A stretch of 64,000 nucleotides of DNA from Sipunculus nudus. Lineage: Eukaryota > Annelida > Sipuncula > Golfingiida > Sipunculidae. Positions 12,077 through 23,607 of this stretch are shown here, in pieces (the stretch's first letter is position 1; each line of letters starts with the position of its first letter). The notes below the pieces were generated by a model. The model saw only the letters and a program-made list of their open reading frames with translations. It had not been told where the DNA came from and did not search any database. Made by a program: the position numbers and the translations under genes. The stretch lies in assembly GCA_026874595.1 (NCBI GenBank), contig CM049316.1, forward strand, positions 1,366,001 through 1,430,000, written 5' to 3'.

Positions 12077-12769
12077 TCTTTGGTCTATAAGCTCTTTATG
12101 TCCCGTTAAAACAGGTAGCCACAAAAGCTAATATCGAATGACTCATTGTGGGGCATATTATTTCAAACTTGTAAAACATCAGCTTTGTTCAAAATTGTAT
12201 ATTTGATCAAACGGGCAACTCCTGCAGTACCGCTTAACATTTCACACATTACAAGACTTGTTTACACGATGGCCGGTACTAATTGCATAATCTGCCAGCT
12301 GTGGTCAATCGGGCCCTTATTTGTTAGACCCGAGATCTGACCGTTAACCTCGTAACTGCTAGCGCTAATTAGTTGCACGTGATTCTCGATCGGTCGCAAC
12401 CGGGGGCCTGGCGATAATTAAGTAGAATCCCACCTGTGTTGTTATCAACAAGCGCCCCGGTCACGCACATATCACACAGGAGTATGTCCCCAGACTATAG
12501 CATGGTCGCAACATTCTGGCCTTCTTTCTATTGGTCGATGACCTCACGGGCCCCTCCCCAATAGTGGGTCCCGGGGGGTCGTCGGCCAATGGAGAGAGGG
12601 GATCTGGTGGGGCGACGAGGCCGAATGGGGGAGAGCACGGAGACGGGAGTCAGTTAGGACTTAGGAGCTCGTAGAGCGACACTGTGTATGTTGATACCTA
12701 ATGGATACGGAATAAAATTCATATAAAGAAATACAGACTTTTTCTTCTGTGGACTACACTAAGTTTACA
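11447..12769 (+). repeat. 3' LTR
   Basis: 1323-bp direct repeat of the 5' LTR. Visible differences outside the microsatellites include A/T changes near 11612 and 11727 and a shorter G-run near 12572. Followed at once by the second copy of the ATCT target duplication. Confidence 0.95.
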
Positions 12770-12905
12770 ATCTGTTGACCTGTGAGGTGACACATCGTAT
12801 TTTCCCCGCTTTTCTTTCAGTAAGGCCTCCATGTTAAAACTGATATTCACTGACGATCTGTTGACCTGTGAGGTGACACATCGTATTTTCCCCGCTTTTC
12901 TTTCA
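12770..12905. repeat. 86-bp tandem repeat, right half of split array
   Basis: Continuation of the array at 4607-4739. ATCT at 12770 and 12856 again gives an 86-bp period. The final unit breaks off after 'ccccgcttttctttca'. Confidence 0.85.
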
Positions 12906-13240
12906 TTTCCAAAGTATTAACGCACCCATGTTATATGCAGGGGGTGCCACACATAAGACGTAACAGCCATTGACCTTATAACTTGCGCGTAAGCCAGTCA
13001 TTCCCCTCGGCTCAAACAACTGTACACGTTGGGCTCGATGACAGCCGAAGTTACCCAGATAAGAGCTTTGTTGATACGGTTAGCCAAAAGGACTTAGAGA
13101 CAATTAATATCCTAACATTTTTGTCGGACGTCAGCTGTTCATTGCTGAAAATCTATCACGGTTTCCACGTGTCAAAAGAATCGAACGTTTATAATGTAGT
13201 CTGGAAGGTGCTGGCACATTTCAACCTCGGGAACTGAAAG
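12906..13240. other. Apparently single-copy spacer
   Basis: About 335 bp without obvious repeat similarity in the window. An 84-codon frame at 12983-13237 crosses it, but I recognise no domain and see no convincing splice sites, so I do not call a gene. Confidence 0.4.
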
Positions 13241-13819
13241 TAATCTGAGCTACAGTCGTGGTCCATTGTCCGTCCGTCCGTCTTGCCGTCCATCCGTCCG
13301 TCTGTCCGTCCGTAAGACTGGCACGTTTCGACACCATTGGACCTACGAATCTGAAATTCGGCATACAGTTAGATGTCCTCAAAATCTCCTACCATGTCGA
13401 AAATTGGGTCAATCGGACTTCGTTCCTTCGAGATATTAAGGAAAAAACACAATTATTTTATTTAAAATCTATTTTCATACTTCAGGACTGCCTTATATCT
13501 AAACCACTCATCAGGTCTTCTTCATATCTACCATACATATTCCTCTATATAGTTTCTATGTACATGCCAGAAATAAAAAAAATGGTAAACAATCAGGAAA
13601 GATATTTGGTCACATAAGAGAAAAAGTGTTAAAGCTAGGGACTTCAGTAATACAACTTTAATTAATCAAAATTTTATTGTATACCAAAAATTAGATCAAA
13701 ATCTATTAATTTTTGTTTTAAATATTGGCAAAAATATAAAATTGGTACCTTAAATTTTGCCCAAGATTGACCATGGCACTTTTTTTCTTGTAAGAACATA
13801 TGATTTACTTTTCACAGTC

Positions 13820-13821
<2 letters not shown>

Positions 13822-13875
<54 letters not shown>
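13822..13875. repeat. (TA)n microsatellite
   Basis: Uninterrupted TA dinucleotide run of about 54 bp, one of at least ten such runs in the window. Confidence 0.95.
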
Positions 13876-13877
<2 letters not shown>

Positions 13878-14259
13878 TTTAATCTGTTAAATTCTGAAAT
13901 TTGAAGGTAAAAGCTTAAACCCACCCAACCAGATATGTTGAACTTTTTACATTTTTTTATCGATTGCTGTTTCCGATCCAATGTATACAACTCTTCCAGT
14001 CTTGAATCGTGTTATTTTCAGATATTTATTATTGTGCAAATTTAAAAAATATAATTTTTAGAAAAAATAAATACATCTGTGTATATAATGTGATGTTGCC
14101 TGAGCAGATTTACTATAAATGTTGATGCAATTTAGAATTGTTAATCAACTTAAATATTTTTCAAATATTATTGATATAAACTGTAAATGTATAGTAAAAT
14201 TTATAAATTTTGTGTATAATTTTCCTTGACAAAAAATGATGTATTAAAAAAATGATCTA

Positions 14260-14880
14260 ATGCAAACATTCGTTCAGTTTTTTTTCTGCCTCAGTAGAAT
14301 GGGAATTAAAGTGATTTCCTTTGTTTTTCTATCTCTCTGTCCTCATTACAAACTTATCAGAAATGATCAAATAGCTATCAAAGGAACAACAAACAAAAGA
14401 CCACCTCATGGTTTAGCCATTTATATACATGAACAGCTGAGTCCCCATGTAACCCTTCCCCACCACACAACACCAGATTTTGAGTCATCTTTTCTCTATA
14501 TTCACACTCAGACTCAGTCACTTCAGATTGTTTTCCTCTATAGGTTACCCGCATGTCCCATCAGTTACTTCTTCTCTGAACTCCAAGTTTTAGTCTTTCA
14601 AGTTGACCTCAGCCTGCCTATAGTGATCATGGGCGATTTCAATATTGACATTTCTAATACAATATATAACACCAAATTGACACAATTATGTCAACTCTTT
14701 AAATGTCAACAACTAGTCAAAGAACCAACCAATGACCATGAGAATACCATAGATCTTGTCTTAACTAACTGTTTAAATGCTTCAGTTTCAACATTAGAAA
14801 ACACATGGTCAGATCACAAGATGTTATTAGCAACAATTGCCCATTCTTCAATTCAGATCAAACAAGGCAACTTCTCATAG
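14260..14880 (+). pseudogene. APE/EEP-type endonuclease fragment in family A
   Basis: An open frame of 206 codons; roughly the last 170 residues look like the C-terminal two-thirds of an endonuclease/exonuclease/phosphatase (APE-like) domain. Motifs in order: RND...KGT with RPPHGLAIYI near residues 32-53, a FLYRLP strand, MGDFNID near residue 123 (the GDFN catalytic motif), TIDLVLTN near residue 164, and WSDHKMLL near residue 183 (the SDH catalytic motif). Such domains occur in CR1-like LINEs and, as a known trait, in Helentron proteins. No helicase, Rep or reverse transcriptase flanks it, so it is a remnant. The ATG at 14260 and the first 25-30 residues are shared with repeat sequence and are probably not a true N terminus. 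Seen: the motifs. Inferred: Helentron origin, from the ends of the host repeat. Confidence 0.7.
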
Positions 14881-15992
14881 CTTAATCTACCATTTCTTAT
14901 CTATAAATACTTTTTGAGACATTCTGTTTCCTCTCCCATTCAGCAACAACTGCTTCCCAAGACATATAAGTTTTCTACTTTTCCATAATTATTTTGATTT
15001 ATTAAATGTTTATTTTTATACCTGCGAATCTCCACTTCCTTCCTCTGCAGTTTACAACATCTGGTCAAACCCAATGCAATACTAATATTTTGGACACACA
15101 TTTTTGTACATATTTGAAATACTGATACTTCTAAATTACTATTCCGCTCAACTACATAATTAATACAAAAAATTATATCTGTCAAAATGAAATCTTACAG
15201 ACCTACATATAACAATGGTGATACAATAATATCTGTCACATTCAGGTGGGCGCCGTGACCCTAGGGTCCCTTGTTTTCAATTGAATCCGGCCAAAATGTC
15301 ATATTTAGACGTAACACATGGCAAAAGTTAGTGAACTTGCATGACCTATACGACGCAGATTTCCTCAAAATTAAGCAACCGGCTTCAAAGCTGATATTTC
15401 CTTCCATGGATGGAACAGATCGTTTAGAAATATTAAGGACGTAAAGTGATGGTGTTAATAGTAATTACGGTATGGACGATTCCATCGTATAAATGTGGCG
15501 CTGTTCTAGGTTAAGATTTGTCATTGGAACTGACGTTGAATTACATTAACGTCATGGAAACTCGTTGCACGGGATAGAGAGCAAGCTCTCTCGAACGATA
15601 ATAAATACACGCCAGATAACTGAAAATGCACATTAAAGGGGCCCAATCACCTATAAATCATGATGAGTTAACACGAAAAATAGTTTCTTCCCTTGAAAAT
15701 AAATCTGTACCTGCCCAAACATTGCCTTGAAACCGTTTGCTTACTACTGTAAACGAGTGTTGAAAACAGTGGACCGGGCGCGATGGCAGGTGTCAAAATA
15801 AACACAGTGCGCAGTGTGCCGTGTGCAGCACGGAGCCACAACACATGTTAATCAGGAGATGCCCTGACCTGACTTGGCCAATAAAATATGATACATGTTC
15901 CCGCTGGCTGTCACTTTTAATCAGACCTCCGGCCATGCGGGCTTGTTATGGTAAACAGACACGCGTGGACTGTGTTTACCAACACGCACGGT

Positions 15993-16000
15993 TATAAAAA
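15993..16000 (+). promoter_or_regulatory. Candidate TATA box
   Basis: TATAAAAA followed by GG, in a locally CpG-containing region 2.7 kb upstream of the dehydrogenase start codon and on its strand. Supported by motif and position only. Confidence 0.3.
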
Positions 16001-16568
16001 GGTGTTAATCAGTCATATGCGAGGAAATGAGACTGTGTGCTGGGATAGTTCTGCTGGGAAACCTTTGTATAAAGCAAAACTGAACTGATAGTGTGAAAGA
16101 ATAGGAATAATATTGATCCTGATAGTGTCCCTTTAATTATGTTCACAAATGGTTAAAGGATGTTTATTTCAACAGTTTTAGAGAAGAAATGCAGTTTACT
16201 CGACTTCATTCTTCCTGAGCTCACTGTATTATTATCCATTTGTCGACTGACGGCTATCAACCATCTTGCAGCCTTCTGATCATGCATGCATAATTAAGCG
16301 GTACGGCCTTTTCATACCAGGCGGCGCGCGCGCAGCCCAAAGTCCGCTTCGGCCTAAAAGTGCATGTTTGTTTTAAATATGTTTAAATTTTATCATGGAA
16401 AGTTTTCATTGAACTGCTTGGTGGGCTATAAGCTGTTATCAGTTAGATTCACGATGTACGGCAATGATCTAATTGTTGTTTATTTCCTGTAAACTCCCGC
16501 ATTGTTGGAAACACGTGCGTTTGTTGTCAAAATATTCATTCAATTGAGGCAGCTTGTCGTGAGATCCT

Positions 16569-16602
16569 GGCCAATAGGAAAAAGGCTTGCCGAGATAATG
16601 GT
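16569..16602 (+). promoter_or_regulatory. Candidate CCAAT motif and 5' UTR splice donor
   Basis: CCAATAGG near 16571 is followed by ATG|GTAAGC, a strong donor consensus with GT at 16601. A strong acceptor, TTTTTGGTTTCAG ending at 18700, lies 18 bp upstream of the dehydrogenase ATG. Together they allow a non-coding first exon spliced over the 36-bp minisatellite. Inferred; RNA evidence would decide. Confidence 0.3.
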
Positions 16603-17099
16603 AAGCAGAAGATCGGGATCTGAGAAGTCCATTCTGGGTTGTAAAATAAGACTGTAAACAGTTTCAGACACCGTGGCAAGCATAATTTTCTATCACAAAA
16701 CTGTTTGAAATATCCATGGAAGGAAATCTAAGTATCATTTACACCATTTTGTCACTTTTTCATCGAAAATTTAGGTATCGCAGATTTATGTTGCGGGACG
16801 TATTTTGCTTCTCGAAAATGAATGCTTTTTCCAAGACTAGTAGCCTAGTCACTTCAGTCTGGATCGAAATTAGTTTAAGATATTACTTTAAAATCGATTT
16901 TGGGGAAATTTTTAGATGCTAATTTAGGGGAAATTTCCTTCCATTAGCCAATATATATTGGCATTGGATACCCTGACATAATTATACGCTCTCAAAATCA
17001 TCAAGCGAGGTAGGAAAAATAACTGTAACTACCATAGCTTTTTAGGTGAGAATCGCTCATTCCTTCCGTTTTCTTAAAGAATGCCCTCAACATTCCACT

Positions 17100-18436
17100 C
17101 AAACAGGGATCTACTAGTAACCTCCTTGGCCATACTGCCAATCTAGCCTAGGGTCTCACCTCCCTGGCCACATTCCACTCAAACAGGGATCTAACCTCCA
17201 TGACCACATTCCCCTCAAAGAGGGATCTAACCTCCATGACCACATCCTACTCAAACAATGATCTGGCCTCCATGACCACATCCTACTCAAACAATGATCT
17301 GGCCTCCATGACCACATCCTACTCAAACAATGATCTGGCCTCCATGACCACATCCCACTCAAACAATGATCTGGCCTCCATGACCACATCCCACTCAAAC
17401 AATGATCTGGCCTCCATGACCACATCCTACTCAAACAATGATCTGGCCTCCATGACCACATCCCACTCAAACAATGATCTGGCCTCCATGACCACATCCC
17501 ACTCAAACAATGATCTGGCCTCCATGACCACATCCTACTCAAACAATGATCTGGCCTCCATGACCACATCCTACTCAAACAATGATCTGGCCTCCCTGAC
17601 CACATCCTACTCAAACAATGATCTGGCCTCCCTGACCACATCCCACTCAAACAATGATCTGGCCTCCCTGACCACATCCCACTCAAACAATGATCTGGCC
17701 TCCATGACCACATCCCACTCAAACAATGATCTGGCCTCCATGACCACATCCCACTCAAACAATGATCTGGCCTCCATGACCACATCCCACTCAAACAATG
17801 ATCTGGCCTCCATGACCACATCCCACTCAAACAATGATCTGGCCTCCATGACCACATCCCACTCAAACAATGATCTGGCCTCCATGACCACATCCCACTC
17901 AAACAATGATCTGGCCTCCATGACCACATCCCACTCAAACAATGATCTGTCCTCCCTGACCACATCCCACTCAAACAATGATCTGGCCTCCATGACCACA
18001 TCCTACTCAAACAATGATCTGGCCTCCATGACCACATCCTACTCAAACAATGATCTGACCTCCCTGACCACATCCCACTCAAACAATGATCTGGCCTCCA
18101 TGACCACATCCCACTCAAACAGTGATCTGTCCTCCCTGACCACATCCCACTCAAACAATGATCTGGCCTCCATGACCACATCCTACTCAAACAATGATCT
18201 GGCCTCCATGACCACATCCTACTCAAACAATGATCTGGCCTCCATGACCACATCCCACTCAAACAATGATCTGTCCTCCCTGACTACATCCCACTCAAAC
18301 AATGATCTGTCCTCCATGACCACATCCCACTCAAACAATGATCTGTCCTCCCTGACCACATCCCACTCAAACAATGATCTGTCCTCCCTGACCACATCCC
18401 ACTCAAATAAGGATCTGACCTCCCTGGCCACATTTT
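17100..18436. repeat. 36-bp minisatellite, about 35 units
   Basis: The unit contains 'cactcaaacaatgatctggc' and 'tccatgaccacatcc'; variants alternate at a few sites (ACTC/TACTC, GGCC/GTCC, ATGACC/CTGACC). The first and last units are the most diverged, as expected at array edges. Because 36 is a multiple of three, each open frame repeats a 12-residue unit on both strands, and a 412-codon frame arises on the plus strand with no sign of real coding. It lies within the probable first intron of the dehydrogenase gene. Confidence 0.95.
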
Positions 18437-18700
18437 AGGTCACCCTCGCGGAGCTCCAGGCACCAGTGACATATCTGAATGCTACATTTTTGTGTAGAGT
18501 GCCCCCTCTTCCCCCTCGAGTTCCACATCCTGGCTTACGTTTCCTTACAAAATTATGGTTACTGTACTGCAGATGTTCCATAAAATTATTGTTGTTGGTG
18601 ATACAATACAGACTTATGAGCACGGGGGGTGGGGAGGGGGGGGGGGGGGTCACATTCACAGCAGGGACAGCTTTAAAACATGATTTCTTTTTGGTTTCAG
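18437..18700 (+). other. Intron end and splice acceptor before the SDR gene
   Basis: Short spacer between the 36-bp array and the start exon. It contains a G-rich run near 18624-18648 and ends in a pyrimidine-rich acceptor with AG at 18699-18700. Confidence 0.5.
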
Positions 18701-18718
18701 TAATTCTTTGAAGTCAAA

Positions 18719-20075
18719 ATGAGTTTGTCTGCACTTGTTGTTGGAGCTTCAAGAGGTATTGGTCGACAGATTGCATTAACGCTTGCTGAAAATGGATACA
18801 AAGTGGGAATAGCTGCAAAAACTGTGGAAGAGACCTCAAAACTACCTGGTACAATATACGGCGTAGCTGAGGAAATATCTGAAAGAGGTGGTACTGCTTT
18901 GCCGTTGATCTGCAATGTGCGAAAAGAAACAGACATTGAATCAGCAACAAAACGGTGCATCGAGGAATTTGGAGTATTGGATGTCCTGGTTTATAATGCT
19001 GGGGCCATTTTGTGGGAACGTGTGATAGACACACCATTGAAGCGTTTTGACCTGATGTTAGATGTGAATGTACGAGGTGCCTACTGTGCCATACAACACG
19101 CTCTCCCACACATGCTGGAGAGGAAAACTGGACGGATCCTGCTGGTGGCGCCACCTATATATTCCAGGTAAATCTTCCTTCTTATATATGCTGTTACTCT
19201 TGATGGTTGCAAATCTGTAACAAGTTTTAGTTCTTTTATTTTCTCTTTTGTCAGCTCTGTAAATGGCATTGTCATTATGAACAATCTCAGCTGATTTTAG
19301 GACATGTTTTTACTGTTTGTGATTATTAGCTGAGTTACATGATCAAGTGGTCACTTGTTTATTTATGTTTCAGATTCTTTAAAGGGAAAACTCCATACTC
19401 TGTCTCCAAAGTGGGCATGACCATCTTAATGCATGGGCTGGCAAATGAATTGAAAGACACAGGTTAGGGGACATATCAAAATACCAAGCTAAATTCTGTA
19501 TACTTCAGAGTTAATATGTAAGTTGTTGGCTGCTTTATTATAGCAGCATTATAATAATGACTTCAGGTTTCCTGGGTGCAGACCTCGGATATTGCTAGTC
19601 AAGTTCACAGTAATCATATTGGTGCCATTGAATAAATTTGAAATGATCAGTATAAAGATATGACTTTTGAGCTTAGACCATGAAGTGACAGTTATGGAAC
19701 TTTTTCTGACCTAGCTGATTTAATAATTAGTATTAAAGTTTTGATTATTTTGAATCTAGCAGTATTGAACAGAAATTCACAATGAGTTGATTTATACTGC
19801 TGACTGTGATGTACTGCAGGTGTCTCTGTCAGCTGTCTGTGGCCAACAACAACAATCAAGACCCATGTGACCAACATCAGAAATGTTCCAGATTCCTTCC
19901 TCAGGCAGCCAACTATATTTGCTGATGCAGTCTACAAAATTATCTCTGAACCCTCAGACAGGTAAGAGAAGAATTGTGTGTACATATATATTATATACAT
20001 AGACAGGCACGAATCCAGGAATTTTTCGGGGATGGGCAGGGTCATCAGATGTTTCTATGTATGTATGTATGTATG

Positions 20076-20127
<52 letters not shown>

Positions 20128-21657
20128 TTCCAGATATGAGAGATATATGCAACACAAAACAACTGGGGGTCAAGGCAGCTGAATGTTCAGCTGAAATAAC
20201 CACACTGAGCAACTGTTCATTCACGTGCCTCCTGAGTGGGTTACGTAATACCGGCATGCTTCATTGCACTAGGGAGTCCTAAATGCTTCAACTCTTATAT
20301 ATTTCACAGAAATGTTCCCTGGAACAATCTCTCTCAATTTTGTTCAAATGGTTCCAGTTCAGTGATTTTTGACCGAGTTACAGGTTGAACTTAGTCATTT
20401 GCATGCTAAAATTACAGTCTAAGAAACAGCAGGAGCTATCATCATCAAATTTTATGTTAATGTTGGTCACTTGAATGATATCTGAAATTGAGGTTTTTGG
20501 TCTTTTTGTACGGGGATCAACGGTGCCCGAAGCATACAGAGGGCTACAAATAACTTCTTATCTGACAGCGTAAAGCCAAATTGTTTAATGTTGCACAGAA
20601 ATGCATCTAGGGTAGTGCTTTATTAAGTTAGTTCAAATGGTTTCTGTTCAATGACTTTTGGCCGAGTTATGGGAAGCTGAATATAGACAAATATTATAGC
20701 AGCCTATTTCTGCTCAGTGGCTACAAAGATCTTCTTCTCAAAAACCACTGGGTCAAATTCTTTATTCTTACACATGAATAATTCTTAGATGTTGATAATT
20801 CAAATTTGTTCAAATGGTTTGATTCAGTGATTTTCATAGATTTTATACAGGAAAAGTTAAAAATTTTAAAATCTTCTTCTTTCCAGCCAAATTGTCCAAT
20901 ACTTCACAGAAATGATCCCTAGAACAATCTTTGCAAATTTGTTTTAATGGCTCCAGTGCGGTGATTTTTGGCCGTGTTACAGGTTTAACTTAGTCATCTG
21001 TGCAAAAAAAGCACACTAAACTTAAAAACTCAGAAACATCTGGAGCTGTCATCACCAAGTTTTATGCCAATGTTGGTCACATGAGTCATATATGAAATTG
21101 AGGTTTTGGTGGCGCCACCTACATTGATCTGTTTTTTTACAAGCAAAAATGTAAATTTAGACTCTTCTAGCTTATACACTGTTTTTTTAAGAAACTGTTA
21201 AGCTGATTGATTTAGACTTTACAAGAATTTTTCTATTGTATTGTTCTGTCAGTTTATAAGAATAGATTGGGTAAATGCAGCTTTAAAAAAGCAGTGTAGC
21301 CAGTTGAAAAAGGCTTTCAGTGTTTGAAAACAGATCAGTGCACTCTAGTGCAGTACAGACATCACCATGGCGACTGACCTGGCTCTGCCTGGTGTCCAGA
21401 TACAGTCTAGATTGTCCGTTCATCTGTCCCAATATCCCTCCCTGGCAAAAAGAACATATCCGAAATATCCTGACTGATACATCGTAGTTTTAAAATGTCC
21501 TTGTCCGAAACGTGTATGTCCGAAACGTCCATTTGGCTGAAATCATAATGACTAAGGAGATATGCAGGACATGAGAAGATCAATTTTTAATTAAAAAGAA
21601 AAATAAACATTCATACTCCCAAACTTTGCACGGGTTCGCATTAGGCCTGTAGGCCTT

Positions 21658-21706
<49 letters not shown>

Positions 21707-21798
21707 GCAATATATATTACATTACATTACATTACATTCTATGCTCTCAGTTTTACGGATCGAGCCCTCTGTTGACGCAAGGTAACAAACTTATATTG

Positions 21799-21852
<54 letters not shown>

Positions 21853-22399
21853 TAGAACGCCTGTATTACGGTCACCATCGGGACTGGATGAAAGTGGCCT
21901 TAATACAGGAGTGGCCGTAATACCGGACTTGACCAGCATAGGGGGGTTAAAATGTAACACGAAACCAAGTTCAAATCTTTATTACAATCAACAAAATAAA
22001 CGTATATACAGGGTATTAGTATAATTACTGTTATCAATAAAAAATAAAATATTTACAATAACGTCAACCTATTTTATAACAATCACCAAAATAAATACAA
22101 ATACAGTGTTTGTAATTAAATTACAACTTATTGTATATCCATAATATTTGTACAAATGTTGAGAAGCTCTGTGTATCCATAAAGCATACTAATAGCACGG
22201 AAGTATCAGCAGAAATATGTGAACATTCACAGAATACTCTCTTTACTTCTGGTTAAAGAAAGCAGTTATGAAAGACTGTTTGTTACACACTTATATATAT
22301 ATATTATGCAATATATATTACATTACATTACATTACATTCTATGCTCTCAGTTTTACGGATCGAGCCCTCTGTTGACGCAAGGTAACAAACTTATATTG

Positions 22400-22472
<73 letters not shown>

Positions 22473-23539
22473 CAGTAGAACGCCTGTATTACGGTCACCA
22501 TCGGGACTGGATGAAAGTGGCCTTAATACAGGAGTGGCCGTAATACCGGACTTGACCAGCATAGGGGGGTTAAAATGTAACACGAAACCAAGTTCAAATC
22601 TTTATTACAATCAACAAAATAAACGTATATACAGGGTAATAGTATAATTACTGTTATCAATAAAAAATAAAATATTTACAATCACGTCAACCTATTTTAT
22701 AACAATCACCAAAATAAATACAAATACAGTGTTTGTAATTAAATTACAACATATTGTATATCCATAATATTTGTACAAATGTTGAGAAGCTCTGTGTATC
22801 CATAAAGCATACTAATAGCACGGAAGTATCAGCAGAAATATGTGAACATTCACAGAATACTCTCTTTACTTCTGGTTAAAGAAAGCAGTTATGAAAGACT
22901 GTTTGTTACACACTTTCGAGTTCACAATTTCATCTTGATAGGCAAATTCAAAATTCTTGATAGCCATAATGGTCATTGTGATAAGGACAGAGTATGCGTA
23001 ACATGTCATACATGTAACATTGTTTATTTTGCATTCTTAATTATTCATGAATGAGTAAATTGTGCGATGTTTTCCGCACTGTTTTCGTTTGATGTACGTG
23101 TTCACAAGGACATTAAAGAAAGTTTAAAGATCAACAGTTTGCCTAAAACTTTTCTGATAACATAATCATCGGTACCCGATGATTATTACAAACACCCTAA
23201 TTAAGATCCGGCTCGCGAGACTGATTCCCAAACATACATGCAAGTGGGAACACATACCTTACAATTGTGCATTCTTATGAGGCTGAGTGGGGTGGTACGA
23301 CGCTGGCTACGTGTTAAACAACTCAGTCAGGGTCGAGTGGTTACCTGCCCCTGACCGTAATTGAGGCGTTTCCCGGCCTGCGGGACCGAGAGACCTGGCC
23401 GTAATACGGAATAGAGGAGTGACCGTAATTTACAACAATATGATTATGAAATATAACTGTCGAAAATTCGGGACCGGAAAATGTGGCCGTTATAGACGTA
23501 TTGGCCGTTATTGAGGCGTGGCCGTTAGCAGGCGTTCTA

Positions 23540-23607
<68 letters not shown>

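Larger units (their letters stand above)
4740..12769 (+). mobile_element. Ty3/Gypsy LTR retrotransposon, young, mutated
   Basis: An 8.03-kb element with direct LTRs at 4740-6079 and 11447-12769. The LTRs begin TGTAA and end TTACA, a 5-bp inverted terminus. The flanks carry a 4-bp target duplication, ATCT at 4736-4739 and 12770-12773. The order is gag, then protease, reverse transcriptase, RNase H and integrase, which is the Gypsy order. The LTRs differ by only a few substitutions outside microsatellites, so the insertion is recent. Directly after the 5' LTR, 6080 onward reads GTGACGAGCGTGCC, not a standard TGG-initial primer binding site. A purine run lies at 11021-11037, about 400 bp before the 3' LTR; a shorter G-rich stretch (GGGTGGGG) lies just upstream of 11447. 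No envelope gene is visible. Two lesions, at 6547-6549 and 7581-7582, make this copy non-autonomous as it stands. Confidence 0.96.
13241..15276 (+). repeat. Dispersed family A copy 3 with endonuclease relic
   Basis: The first 15-20 bp of the head are lost, but 13245-13320 matches the head region of the full copy (reverse strand near 44700-44800), including the GTCCGTCC run and 'ggcacgtttcgacacc'. It ends at 15243-15276 with the tail; here the palindrome is GACCCTAGGGTC rather than GACCCATGGGTC. A (TA)n tract at 13822-13875 interrupts it. It carries the best endonuclease fragment of the family (14260-14880). Confidence 0.75.
15277..17099. other. Upstream intergenic region with promoter-like features
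   Basis: About 1.8 kb of mostly single-copy-looking sequence with more CpG than its surroundings, including GGCGGCGCGCGCGC near 16320. No reading frame looks coding. Two candidate signals for the downstream dehydrogenase gene are listed separately. A 68-codon frame at 16716-16922 has no recognisable domain. Confidence 0.5.

Noticed and set aside
12983-13237. 84-codon frame in a single-copy spacer
   Set aside because: No domain, and no splice sites clear enough to call an exon.
14260-14350. ATG 14260 as the true start of an endonuclease gene
   Set aside because: The first 25-30 residues correspond to sequence shared with non-coding repeat copies (1250-1330); the domain enters already truncated.
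17200-18438. 412-codon and 368-codon frames on opposite strands of the 36-bp array
   Set aside because: The period is a multiple of three and no unit phase contains a stop, so both strands are open automatically. No signal peptide, domain or splice context.
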